DNA of 64,000 bases, from positions 117,858,378 to 117,922,377 of the forward strand of contig NC_053397.1 of the NCBI RefSeq assembly GCF_905171765.1, read 5' to 3'. The DNA is from Bufo bufo (taxonomy: Eukaryota > Chordata > Amphibia > Anura > Bufonidae). The first letter of the stretch is position 1, and each line of letters opens with the position of its first letter. This document shows positions 52,963 through 62,998 of this stretch, piece by piece. Under the pieces are notes generated by a model. It worked only from the letters and a program-made list of their open reading frames with translations, was not told where the DNA came from and did no database searches. The translations under genes were made by a program, and so were the position numbers.

Positions 52963-53546
52963 TGGGGTTTTGCTCTGGTAGACAGGCTAGCGGACGCAGT
53001 ATAGAGGCAATCACAAAGTCTTTAACTGACCTTGGTCTAGTATTTCACACCAAACATTATCTGCTTTATCACAAAATGACCTTTCACAGTCTTGGTGTTT
53101 GTTCACACCATGCAATGTCCATAGAACAAAATCTTCACCTGTTAGCAGTCTTTCCCCCAGCCATCCACAGCAGGCTTCAGGTGATGGTTTTCCAGAATGC
53201 AGCTTTCAAGCCTTTAGCACGGCAACAATTCACAGATCCCAAAACAGAGTCTCCACAGCTTCCTTGTCAGATGGAGGATCACCCACACCCAGCTAAGACT
53301 GCTGGCTGGGTTTTATATAGGCCAATAAAGACCCAGTCTGGAGCGTGGGGAGAAGCCATCTACCCAGCACTTTGGCTACTCCCAGTAAGAGCCGGCCAGG
53401 ATCGGCTTTACAGCTATACTAACAACAATCAGGGCCAATCAGCACTAGCTTCCGCTGACAATTAAAACTACCGGCTCTTGCCTCACCGAGGCCAGGAACC
53501 TCGGGAACACATACCTTCCATCAATGACGGCCCCTTGCACCTTCCT

Positions 53547-53549
<3 letters not shown>
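52963..53549 (-). repeat. 5' LTR of Gmr1-like no. 2
   Basis: 587 bp with the same ends as 46311-47080. The adjacent leader (- strand CAATTGATGTTGGATG) shows no certain tRNA primer site. Confidence 0.88.
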
Positions 53550-53585
<36 letters not shown>

Positions 53586-53592
53586 AAAAAAA
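53550..53592. repeat. (AT)n microsatellite, right part
   Basis: About 32 bp of AT repeats followed by AAAGAAAAAAA. Counterpart of 46272-46310. Confidence 0.85.
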
Positions 53593-54127
53593 TGGCAGCT
53601 GTAAGGGATCGCCTCTTATTCGGGGGTCATTCTCACAATGATCTTCATCTACCACAGGGTTAGGGGCACCTCAGCAAAACCAAAACAAACAATACAAATA
53701 AAACACCTGCCCAGCTGGGCTCTAACTAAACATGAGGACTCCCTACATCACTGAAAGCCCCGTTTACACACGGGAAGAAGATGCGGCTTTTCCCAGCCTA
53801 ACAATCCAGCACTTCCAGGCTGTAACAAAGTCCAGTACCTTTTGGGGGATTGTGGCCCAGAAGTCCTCCTGACTAGCGACCGTCGATTCCAAAACCTCGC
53901 GGAGTCCCCCAAAGTTCAGGCTAACACCTAGCCCCGTGGCCCCTCAGCCAGCTCGGCTGAGCCCACTTGTACAGAGCCTTTCCAGGCCTCTGCTGCACAC
54001 AGACTCTCCAGAGTGAGACACACCCAAGATCCAGTAGCAGGATTAGATAGGATCCCTGGACATGAGCATGCCCTAAGTCCCGGACTGGAACCTGGGGAAA
54101 CAACATCTCAATGTTCACATTGCCACA
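53593..54127 (-). repeat. LTR of Gmr1-like no. 3 (3' LTR)
   Basis: TGGCAGCTGTAAGG ... CATTGCCACA, TG...CA on either strand, 535 bp. It is followed on the + strand by TATCCACCC, complementary to a purine-rich GGGTGGATA. No second copy is in the window. Confidence 0.65.
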
Positions 54128-54243
54128 TATCCACCCTCTGTTCAAACCTGTGGGGGTGAACACATGTACCAACTGGATGCTCGTGACAGGGCATCCGCAT
54201 TATACTGCCATCTTCCGGCTCAACGTCCCCCCTGGAAGAGATG
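54128..54243 (-). pseudogene. pol: Gmr1-like no. 3, last codons of pol
   Basis: On the - strand it reads NADALSRAS and then a cysteine/proline tail, the same layout as the RNase H end of element no. 2 at about 47090-47160 (GACAGGGCATC.GC in both). It is cut at 54243 by the insertion of gypsy-4, with GATG duplicated. Confidence 0.68.
54240..54243. repeat. Target-site duplication GATG (left copy)
   Basis: It recurs at 61794-61797 next to the other LTR. Confidence 0.85.
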
Positions 54244-55003
54244 TGCAGTATCCCAGGGGGTCAGTAGCCGCTTTGGGTATGCGGTGAGTCGTAGTGCAGG
54301 GCAACCCACTAACCTGGGATTCACTGTCGTCTTCAATCTGGGTAAATACTGGAACAGGCAGTTCATAAACGTCGTGACGCCAGTGCCAATTGAACGGTGA
54401 CACACCGTGTAGTGATAGGTGGAATAATAGTGTAGTCCAGGTATTCATACAACAGGTCAACTTTACTGCATGGAATTGTAGTAGGATGAACAGCCAGAGA
54501 ATACAGTTCCAGAGTTATTCCACACTTTACCATACAGTTAACAGTAGTGGTTCAGGCTTTTACTTACAACAAGGTTAACTTCGAGACAGGCCTCCTAGGT
54601 ACAGGGATTCCCTCTTATGCTACTTGCAGCAATACCCTCAAGGTCCAGACACCTAATTCCTGGTGATAACCCTTGAGCAAATACTTGGTAGAGGTATTCT
54701 TCCCTCCTGATGGCAGGCTCTATCTTTTGAGTTCTTCAGGTATAACTAACCTGGAAAGCTGGGTGGGTATGACCCTCCACACCAGTAGTGCAATCTCTGC
54801 ACTCTTGACTGAGCCCTGAATCTCTCAGCACTCTCTCCAGAAACTTCTAACTAACTTCCTAGGCTAGGCCCTAGCCTATTTATACTGAACTGGGGGCTCC
54901 CTCTGCTGGCTGGAATAAAGATTGCCTGCAACAGGCCTAACTGGCTTAAAGGGAAATACACCTTACAATCTAGCAGTGTCGGGTAACCTACCCGTATGCT
55001 GCA
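54244..55003 (-). repeat. 3' LTR of gypsy-4
   Basis: On the - strand TGCAGCATACGGG ... GGGATACTGCA. A TATAAATA box lies at 54877-54884 (- strand). CGTGACGCCA at 54373-54382 repeats the primer-site motif. Confidence 0.96.
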
Positions 55004-55015
55004 CACCCCCAGACT
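55004..55015 (-). promoter_or_regulatory. Polypurine tract of gypsy-4
   Basis: On the - strand the bases just before the 3' LTR read AGTCTGGGGGTG, the expected plus-strand primer site. Confidence 0.65.
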
Positions 55016-55257
55016 TTAACGTGAGTAAGGCCTCGTACTCATACAGACCTTCCTGAACCGGCATAACATGGTACATAACTTAAGCATTACATTATAAATA
55101 TAATAAATAATTATTTAACATTTGTAACTCAATGAACAAATGACACAAGGGAAAGGGGCGTCTTCTTGCTTCTTAGGCACGGCCGCTGACCTGGCACAGC
55201 GGACTTAAGGTGAACCAGGTTAGTCCATTTTTCTTTGGTTGCAGTGTAGTAACGGAC

Positions 55258-58200
55258 CTACCCAGGGGTTTCCTGTGGGTGTATAATAGGCAAGGGCTCA
55301 CGTGGAGGAGTCCATTCTTGCGCACAAATGTCAAGCAAGGTATTACCAGTAGCAACTGCTCGGGAGGAGACACCACCAGCATAGTCAAAGTCCCCTAAAC
55401 GGACTGGCGGACGTCCCCTGGTCATCCGGGTAGACCTTCTCAACACAGGGGTCTTCTCTTCCCTTAGCAATGAGGTAGAAGAGAGAGGAGCAACAGGAGG
55501 GTCTCCATCAGTGAGACCTTGGTCAGGAACAACAGGAACAACAGGAACAACAATATCCCTTAGAAGGACTGGATCCGGGGCATCTTGAATCGGCTATTCT
55601 GGAGGTGAAGATACATTAGGTGCCGGAGCGGGCACCAACAAGTTCAACCATGGTGTCAGAAGCCAATGCATGGGATCAGAGTCATACCTTAGATTATTGA
55701 CAGCCTGCATCGGATCCTCGGGCTGTATTGATGGCTCTGACACAGGTGATTCAGATCTAGAACTCTCGGCACTGGGTTCTGGTGTCAGGCAGAGTTTTAA
55801 CCGGTTTCTGTGTACAATTTGGGATCCCCTGCCTTCCCGGGTGATCTCATAAGTGTGAGTTCCAACATTTGGGATCGCAGTGACAACATAGGGACTTTGC
55901 TCCCATTTACTGTCCAGTTTACTTGTACGGCGGTTATTTTTTAACCATACCACAGCCCCTATTGTCAAGGGTTCTGCATGGGCTGCTTGATCATAGTCTC
56001 TCTGCTGTCGGTCTCTAGCATAATCCATACGTTCCTGAACAATAGCTTTGGCTGTATTCAATCGCCTTTGGTGCTCAGCAACCCAGTCGGTATTAGGTAA
56101 TGGGTTGATGCAATCAGGTACATGTATGTCCAAGGAGTGATCAGCAGGCAATGTCCCTTGGCGCCCAAACATCAAGTAAAAAGGGGTATACCCAGTGGAA
56201 CAATGTATGGTATGATTGTACGTGAACATGAGCTGTGGCAACAGATTAGGCCAATCTCCTCTGGTTTCAGGAGGCACGGCCCTCAGCATCTCTATCAAGG
56301 TCTGATTCATTTTTTCACATAATCCATTACCTTGAGGATGGTAGGCCGTTGTCCGGATCTTCTTACAGTTGTGTAAGCGGCACAGTTCATGGAACAGATG
56401 GGACTCAAAGGCAGGTCCTTGATCGGTGAGGATCTTTTCTGGACATCCGTAGGGCAGGAGGAAGTGTTTCCAGAACAGTTCGGCTGTAGTCTTGGCTGTC
56501 TGGTCTCTCACAGGCACCGCTACAACAAACTTAGTGAAATGGTCAATAATAGTCATGGCATAAGCATACCCTGAGCGACTAGGCTCCAGCTTCACATGGT
56601 CGATGGCGACAAGTTCAAGAAGACGGGTACTTACAATGGGTCTCAGTGGTGCCCTCTGATCATGGTGCTCACTTCGTTTTAAGGCACAGGCTACACACTC
56701 CCGACACCACTTCTCAATGTCTTCTCTCATGCCCACCCAGTAAAACCGCTGGCGGATATTAGCCTCAGTCTTTTGGACCCCAAAGTGACCGGATCGATTG
56801 TGGTACATCTCCAACACCATACTTGCATCTCGTCGGGGTATGAGAATCTGGTGTACTCTTTCGTTGGACACTGGGTCTAGGCTTCTCCGTAGCAATAGGC
56901 CCTTTTGTATGAAGAGTTGATGGCGCTGTCTCCACAGTTTGATGAGCTCAGGATCTGCACTCTTACGCCGAATCCTCTCAGGGGCTCTGCCACTAGTAAT
57001 GAAGTCCAACAACTCCCCCAGCACTCTTCTTTCAGACTGTAGTTTCACCCACCTTTCTTCTTTAGGTTCAGGCCTACTGGAGGGTGAAGGAACTGCAGCT
57101 CTGTCATTGGTAGCTCGAGCCTGATCCTGTTGAGCAAATTTGTTATAGAAAGCCGGCATTTCTACATCTTCTCAAGCATCTCGCCCATCATCAGGAGCTG
57201 TCTCTGTGGGAAGCCTGGATAAAGCATCAGCATTGTCATTAGTACGCCCAGCACGGTATTTTACAGAGAAATCATAGTTGGCAAGGCGAGAGGCCCATCT
57301 CTGCTCCAAGGCCCCCAATTTAGCTGTATTTAGATGCGCTAGAGGGTTATTGTCAGTGAATGCAATGAACGGGGTGGCGGCTAGATAATCTTTGAATTTC
57401 TCCGTCACTGCCCACACTAATGCCAGGAACTCTAGTTTGAAGGAACTATAATTCTGGTCATTTTTCTCAGCCCCTTTCAGGGAGCGGCTTGCATAAGCTA
57501 TCACCCTTTCTTTTCCCTCTTGGATCTGGGCTAACACAGCTCCCAGGCCTCGCTTGCTAGCATCGGTATACAGATGGAAGGGCTTGCTGTAGTCTGGATA
57601 ACCTAACACAGGAGGCTCGGTCAGTTTCTTTTTTAACAATTGGAACGCTATCTCTCTTTCCTCATTCCACTCAATGGGCACAGGAGTTCTAGGACTTTTC
57701 TTGGGTTGCCCCCTGAGGAGTTCCTGGATAGGATCAGCTATTTGAGCAAAATGGGGGATAAAACGTCTATAGTAGCCTGCAAAACCAAGGAAACCCCTCA
57801 CTTCCTTGACGGTAGTAGGAACCGGCCAATTACGGACAGCCGCTAACTTATCAGGGTCAGGTTGCACGCCCTCTCCGCTTACCACATGCCCCAGGTATTT
57901 TACTGCAGGTTTGAGCAAGTGACACTTGGATGGCTTTACCTTCAAGCCATATTTGATAAGGATTTCAAATACTTCTGCTAAATGTTTCAGATGGTCTTCA
58001 TATGTTTTTGAGTACACAATGACGTCATCTAGATACAGCAGCACTGTTTCGAAGTTTTTGTGACCCAAACACCGCTCCATTAGTCTCTGGAAAGTTCCTG
58101 GGGCATTACATAACTTGAACGGCATACAATTGAATTCGAACAGGCCCATGGGAGTGGTGAAAGCAGTCTTTTCCCTATCTGCAGGGGCCATGGGTACTTG

Positions 58201-59605
58201 CCAGTAGCCACTGGTCAAGTCCAATGTGGAGAAATAGGCAGAGGAGCCCAGAGCAGTTAGTGACTCCTCAATGCGGGGCAGTGGGTATGCATCTTTGTGG
58301 GTTATTTGATTAATTTTCCTATAATCCACGCAGAAACGGATACCACCATCCTTCTTCTTTACAAGGACCAGGGGTGCCGCCCACGGGCTACGACTGTCCT
58401 GGATTACATTAGAGTCTTTCATCTCTTGGATCATTTCCTTTACAGTCTGATATGAAGTAGGCGGTAAAGGTCTGTACCTTTCCTTGATAGGAGGATGTGA
58501 GCCAGTAGGTATGGTGTGTTGTATGGCACTAACCTCTCCATAGTCAGTAGCATGCTTACTGAAGGCCTGGTGGTGCTCTTTGACAAGCTGTATAATCCCT
58601 TCTTGTTGTTGTTGGGGGGTAGTCTCGTCCCCGACATGGAGCTCTTCCCACCAGGGCACTTGTGGCTGGGTCACCGGCGAACATCCGCTGACTGCAGCTG
58701 GCGGCTTCTCTGTCACTGGAAGACGAATGATGTCTTGGAAGGACACCTGGGACAGCTGAGCAACAGGGTAATGCTTAGTAAGCGCAACAGGATGATCACT
58801 CAGGTTAATCAGACGGACAGGTACTTTACCTTGGGAGACGTTCACCAGGCACTTGGCAGCTCTCACATAAGGATAGTTCTCCAACTGGATTGGTTCCACC
58901 AGGGCTGGATAATCTCGGCCTTGGACTCCCAGGACCGCACGACACCATAAAAGAGTTTGAGAATTAGGAGGCAAAGTCACAGGCTTAATATCACGAATCC
59001 TGGCAGTACAAATTTCTCCTTTCCCATTAGCAAACCTCTGCTGGGCACTTAACACAGTCTTTTGAATCACCCTCTTGGATGCAGAGGAAGCAGTGGGCAA
59101 AGTCTGGTGTAATACGGCAAGTATTTCTGAATAACAGTTTTTGAAGACATTGGTGCCTAGGATGACAGGATGTCCTCCTCTGTCGCCGGCCTGTACCACT
59201 ATCACCCCCTTTTGCGGTAAGGTTACTTCTCCCACCTGCAGGGTGGGTTCCCAGTATCCATGAATCTTTACTGGTTTGCCATTGCTGGCGATAATCTCTA
59301 CCCAGGATTCAGGCGGCTGGATCAATTGGTCGGTGTCCCAGAATTTTTCAAAGGCGGGCAGCTGAATAGTAGTGACTTGAGACCCAGTATCTAATAGGGC
59401 TTCAAAGGGGACCCCTTTGATCTCTATATTGATTTTAGGATGGGATCCTACATACCGTGGCATCCAATTTGGATCCTTTGGACCTAGTGTTCTACCTCCC
59501 GAGGGGTGGTCCTCAGCCTCAGGGGTTGCCCGTTTAACTGCCAGCACGTGGATTCTGTGTGTCCCACCTTTTTGCAGTATGTACACACGGGCCGCTTGCG
59601 ATCTC
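55258..59605 (-). pseudogene. pol: gypsy-4 pol: protease, RT, RNase H, integrase; two nonsense codons
   Basis: One frame, -1 relative to gag, is open after TAA/TAG near 59607-59612. Protease: FEALLDTGSQVTTIQL. RT: IRFCVDYRKINQITHKDAY, MPFKLCNAPGTFQRLME and LLYLDDVIVYS. RNase H: LYTDASKRGLGAVLAQ, FTDNNPLAHL and DNADALSRLP. TGA at 57172-57174 then interrupts. Integrase follows: the HHCC finger (HRSGHFG ... CRECVAC), D in LVAIDHVKLE, D in ILTDQGPAFE, E in GLCEKMNQTL. TAG at 55594-55596 interrupts again, and the frame goes on to RRSTRMTRGRPPVRLGDF and stops at 55258-55260. All catalytic residues checked are present, so two single-base changes account for the loss. Confidence 0.94.
59484..59605 (-). 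promoter_or_regulatory. Gag-pol overlap, inferred -1 frameshift zone
   Basis: Pol is in the -1 frame relative to gag and has no start near its beginning, so it is presumably made by ribosomal frameshifting within this overlap. An A-rich GCAAAAAGG at about 59567-59575 (- strand) is the best slippery candidate, though not a perfect X XXY YYZ heptamer. Confidence 0.5.
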
Positions 59606-60503
59606 TATTACGCCTCCCAGGATCCCTAGGGGGAGTCTCTTGGTATGGAGGTGGGAACGGCCTAGGAGGTGACAGGAACTCTTCTTCTGACATTATGGGT
59701 TTTTCCCATTCCTCTATTTTTCTGCACACTCTCTCTAGACTTTTGGTGAGGTGATTTACTTGCTCTGTCAGCATGGCGATAGTATCGGTAGCTGACGCTT
59801 GAACAGCTTGACCGGCCTCAGCTTGGTTAGTGATAAGCGGTTTTGGCCTGCAGGCTGATGACTCAGGTGGGGTGCTCAACTCCGGAGATACTGCTGACCC
59901 CAGAATTTTTATAGCCAGTTCTTTAAAGTCCAGAAAGGTACTGTTAGGGTGCTGGGCGGACAGCATCTTTAATTGGGTCCTTATTTGCTCACTAGACACC
60001 CCGGTGATAAATTGTTCCCTCAGGGTCTGGTCCTGATTATCAGCCTCCTTGGGATCTATCTGGATTACAGCCCCTAAAGCCTCCTGAAGTGATAGGGCAT
60101 AGTCACGGAGGGACTCACCGGACTTCTGTTTCTTGCAAAAGAAGTGCATCTTTATCTCTGAGGCAGTCCTTGTTTCAAAAGTGGCCCTGAGGCGGGTGAA
60201 TATCTGCTCTAGAGTACTCCGTTCAGCAGCAGGCCAGGATAATACCTCTCTGCGGGCAGCTCCCTCCAGTTGTGCTAGCAGGATTTCCATTTGCTGGTCG
60301 GCATTTATGGGGTACAGTTTGAATAATGCCAGCAACTTTTCTTTAAAGTCTCTTAGGGTATGGGTCTCTCCTTTATAGCGGGGAAACCATGGGGCCCCAA
60401 AATAGTAAGGCATGGTAAAGGGCATCATGCTGGGGGCTATAGGATGATTAGGAGCCGCAAGCTCTCCCGGGGCCGGCTGCTCGGGCACTCCCGGTTCTGA
60501 CAT
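59484..60503 (-). CDS. gag: gypsy-4 gag, intact frame
   Basis: 339 codons, from MSEPGVPEQPAPGELAAPNH. After a proline-rich start, the capsid-like region reads WFPRYKGETHTLRDFKEKLL, LAQLEGAARREVLSW, FCKKQKSGESLRDYALSLQE. A coiled-coil-like segment (MLTEQVNHLTKSLERVCRKI) and a CCHC zinc knuckle, CTYCKKVGHTESTCW, follow. The last 122 bp overlap pol, whose frame is -1. Gag would assemble the particle and bind RNA. No lesion is seen. Confidence 0.95.
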   Translation of the reverse strand: MSEPGVPEQPAPGELAAPNHPIAPSMMPFTMPYYFGAPWFPRYKGETHTLRDFKEKLLALFKLYPINADQQMEILLAQLEGAARREVLSWPAAERSTLEQIFTRLRATFETRTASEIKMHFFCKKQKSGESLRDYALSLQEALGAVIQIDPKEADNQDQTLREQFITGVSSEQIRTQLKMLSAQHPNSTFLDFKELAIKILGSAVSPELSTPPESSACRPKPLITNQAEAGQAVQASATDTIAMLTEQVNHLTKSLERVCRKIEEWEKPIMSEEEFLSPPRPFPPPYQETPPRDPGRRNRDRKRPVCTYCKKVGHTESTCWQLNGQPLRLRTTPREVEH

Positions 60504-61005
60504 GTTAGTCTATTAAGATGTGGCCGCTGGCGACTAAAGGGGCCGGAACAATCCCCTTCCCTCCGGTTACAAGTCCTTAACGGTATCGCCGGGTTTGCGC
60601 AGTCCAAATCTCGAGAGACTCCGGACGTCCTGAGTACGCGGTGACGTAGAAGAAGCAGGGCCGCGGCTGTGCGATGATGAAGAGGGGCGGGATTCTCTGT
60701 GTCTTTGAAGGGATCCGCCCACGAAGGTCCTCAGCAGCACGGGAAACTTTACTCCAGGAGGCCGGTGGCCATCTTGGTCACCATTCCCTGACAGCAAGCA
60801 GGGTTGTTGACAAGTGAATAAATTGTAATCCACAACACGATTTTCTTTTCCTGGGGGGTAGCGCAACACAGCACAGCGCCTCCGAATCCTCCCAGGCACA
60901 CTTGTAATCCACCGACTTGGGAATAAAGGGTACAGTCCTTGCAATACGGTGGTGGAATAGTTAAAGCACACAGTTCACACTTCTCTGCACTCCAGAAGCA
61001 TGCGG
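60504..61005 (-). other. gypsy-4 leader
   Basis: About 500 bp between primer site and gag. No gene recognised; presumably packaging and untranslated leader. Confidence 0.6.
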
Positions 61006-61023
61006 ATCCTGTTCGTGACGCCA
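61006..61023 (-). promoter_or_regulatory. Candidate primer-binding site of gypsy-4
   Basis: On the - strand TGGCGTCACGAACAGGAT begins 10 bases after the 5' LTR. TGG pairs with the CCA end of a tRNA. I could not match the rest to a specific tRNA. Confidence 0.55.
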
Positions 61024-61033
61024 AAAAGAGCGA

Positions 61034-61793
61034 TGCAGTATCCCAGGGGGTCAGTAGCCGCTTTGGGTATGCGGAGAGTCGTAGTGCAGGGCAACCCACT
61101 AACCTGGGATTCACTGTCGTCTTCAATCTGGGTAAATACTGGAACAGGCAGTTCATAAACGTCGTGACGCCAGTGCCAATTGAACGGTGACACACCGTGT
61201 AGTGATAGGTGGAATAATAGAGTAGTCCAGGTATTCATACAACAGGTCAACTTTACTGCATGGATTTGTAGTAGGATGAACAGCCAGAGAATACAGTTCC
61301 AGAGTTATTCCACACTTTACCATACAGTTAACAGTAGTGGTTCAGGCTTTTACTTACAACAAGGTTAACTTCGAGACAGGCCTCCTAGGTACAGGGATTC
61401 CCTCTTATGCTACTTGCAGAAATACCCTCAAGGTCCAGACACCTAATTCCTGGTGATAACCCTTGAGCAAATACTTGGTAGAGGTATTCTTCCCTCCTGA
61501 TGGCAGGCTCTATCTTTTGAGTTCTTCAGGTATAACTAACCTGGAAAGCTGGGTGGGTATGACCCTCCACACCAGTAGTGCAATCTCTGCACTCTTGACT
61601 GAGCCCTGAATCTCTCAGCACTCTCTCCAGAAACTTCTAACTAACTTCCTAGGCTAGGCCCTAGCCTATTTATACTGAACTGGGGGCTCCCTCTGCTGGC
61701 TGGAATAAAGATTGCCTGCAACAGGCCTAACTGGCTTAAAGGGAAATACACCTTACAATCTAGCAGTGTCGGGTAACCTACCCGTATGCTGCA
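61034..61793 (-). repeat. 5' LTR of gypsy-4
   Basis: 760 bp, same as the 3' LTR except a few bases (for example 61076 area GCGGAGAG against GCGGTGAG; GGATTTG against GGAATTG). TATAAATA at 61667-61674 (- strand). Confidence 0.96.
61667..61674 (-). promoter_or_regulatory. TATA box in gypsy-4 5' LTR
   Basis: TATAAATA on the - strand about 120 bp into the LTR, following AGTTCAG. It is the likely U3 promoter; activity is inferred. Confidence 0.55.
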
Positions 61794-61797
61794 GATG

Positions 61798-61885
61798 TCC
61801 AGCGTCACATGCTTCCCTTTAATTTGCCAGACCCAGGCCATCAGAGCTTGGTTTGTCATAAACACTGCCTTCCTACCTAGACTAC
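61798..61885. other. Short unassigned stretch
   Basis: 88 bp between the GATG duplication and the LTR of gypsy-3. It should be part of Gmr1-like no. 3, into which gypsy-4 jumped, but I could not read RNase H in it with confidence. Confidence 0.35.
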
Positions 61886-62124
61886 TGTCACGACTATGAC
61901 TGATCCAGACAGGTCTGGGAGGAGAAGGTCGCAGCGACTTGCTACTCGCGATAGCTTGTGAGTTTGCTCTGTGATTCAGGGTATGTCATTAGGGTTTTGC
62001 CTTGTGAACCTTTTTGTCCTGACTGGGAGTTTGTAGGCATCCTTCTCAGGCGAGTCCTGTCTGCCACTCCCAGCTACTATATTAGTTTCAGTATATCTGG
62101 CCATTTAAAAAAATAAAAGTGACA
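61886..62124 (+). repeat. 5' LTR of gypsy-3 (short)
   Basis: It starts TGTCACGACTATGACTGATC and probably ends AAAAGTGACA, matching the TGTCA...TGACA ends of gypsy-2. At about 239 bp it is short compared with 530-693 bp of its relatives, so it may be internally deleted. ACTAC precedes it. Confidence 0.6.
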
Positions 62125-62149
62125 TTTCTTTTTTTTTTTCTGTTCCACT

Positions 62150-62998
62150 ATGGATCCGGTTACGGTTTTGGTGAAACAATTACGGGGGTTATCCCTTGAA
62201 GTGGCAGAATTAAAAGCAACTGTGCTGCAGCAGCAGCAATCCTTGGGTTCCACCGTTGCTACGGGAGACCAAGGTACTCCTGAGCCAAAAGTGGCTTTAC
62301 CTGATAGGTTCTCAGGAGGGAGAGACCAATTTGTAACCTTCAGAGAAGCTTGTAAATTGTTCTTCAGGTTACGCCCTAGATCCTCCGGCGGTGAGGAACA
62401 ACGGGTGGGCATTGTAATTTCTCTCCTGCAAGGAGATCTGCAGGCTTGGGCTTTCTCCCTACCATCAGACTCTCCGGCCTTACGATCAGTGGAGGAGTTT
62501 TTTGAAGCCCTGGGTCTCGTATATGATGACCCGGACAGGGTCTCACTGGCTGAGTCTAAGCTACATAGACTTCGGCAAGAGAACCGGTCTGCTGAACTAT
62601 ATTGTTCCGAATTCCGTAGGTGGGCTACTGATACGTTATGGAACGACTCGGCCCTTAGGAATCAGTTCTGCCAGGGGTTGTCTGAAAAATTAAAAGACGC
62701 GCTGGCGGTATACGAGGTCCCTGGGTCTCTTGAGGCTGCCATGTCTCTGTCCATAAGAATCGACAGACGACTCAGGGAGAGACTACTAAATTTGACAGAG
62801 GCCTCTATAGGGCAGGGATCGGTTTGTTATGATCCAGTCGAACCAATGCAAATAGGGGGCGCCACTAGACGGGTGAATCCTCCTAAGGTCCGCCGTATGT
62901 CAGAGGTTTGTTTTCGTTGTGGGGGGAGGGGTCATTTTGTAAAGGTATGTCCCTCAGAACCCAAGAGACCACAAACAAAGGAGCCGCCGGAAAACTAG
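62150..62998 (+). CDS. gag: gypsy-3 gag, intact frame
   Basis: 282 codons, from MDPVTVLVKQLRGLSLEVAE. A short coiled-coil-like start with a run of glutamines is followed by the capsid-type retrotransposon gag domain (PKVALPDRFSGGRDQFVTFR, AWAFSLPS, YDDPDRVSLAESKL, EFRRWATDTLWND, FCQGLSEKLKDAL). A CCHC knuckle CFRCGGRGHFVKVC lies 20 residues before the end. Unlike gypsy-2 gag there is no break. Protease follows in the -1 frame. Confidence 0.93.
   Translation: MDPVTVLVKQLRGLSLEVAELKATVLQQQQSLGSTVATGDQGTPEPKVALPDRFSGGRDQFVTFREACKLFFRLRPRSSGGEEQRVGIVISLLQGDLQAWAFSLPSDSPALRSVEEFFEALGLVYDDPDRVSLAESKLHRLRQENRSAELYCSEFRRWATDTLWNDSALRNQFCQGLSEKLKDALAVYEVPGSLEAAMSLSIRIDRRLRERLLNLTEASIGQGSVCYDPVEPMQIGGATRRVNPPKVRRMSEVCFRCGGRGHFVKVCPSEPKRPQTKEPPEN

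Larger units (their letters stand above)
46311..53549 (-). mobile_element. Gmr1-like gypsy element no. 2 (integrase before RT)
   Basis: LTRs of 770 bp (with a 170-bp insertion) and 587 bp flank, on the - strand, gag with SCAN-like segment, protease, integrase, RT and RNase H. Integrase precedes RT as in element no. 1, but the two are different families. RT is split by a mariner element. The LTRs begin TGGGGCTTTG / TGGGGTTTTG and end CTTCCTACA. Confidence 0.9.
54244..61793 (-). mobile_element. Young Ty3/gypsy element no. 4 with near-identical LTRs
   Basis: Two 760-bp LTRs (54244-55003 and 61034-61793) and a 4-bp GATG duplication (54240-54243 and 61794-61797) bound a 7,550-bp element. I noted about four LTR differences, so it is recent. 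Inside are a candidate primer-binding site, gag, a pol frame in the -1 phase with two stops, and a G-rich polypurine tract. It lacks a chromodomain, and its order is the usual protease, RT, RNase H, integrase. No envelope-like gene is present. Confidence 0.96.

Noticed and set aside
55004..55257. Search for an envelope gene in gypsy-4
   Set aside because: Only about 250 bp separate pol from the LTR, with no signal peptide or membrane segment.
55258..55470. Considered as a separate small gene after gypsy-4 pol
   Set aside because: It is in the same frame as pol beyond a single TAG and has the usual retrotransposon pol tail, so it is the end of pol.
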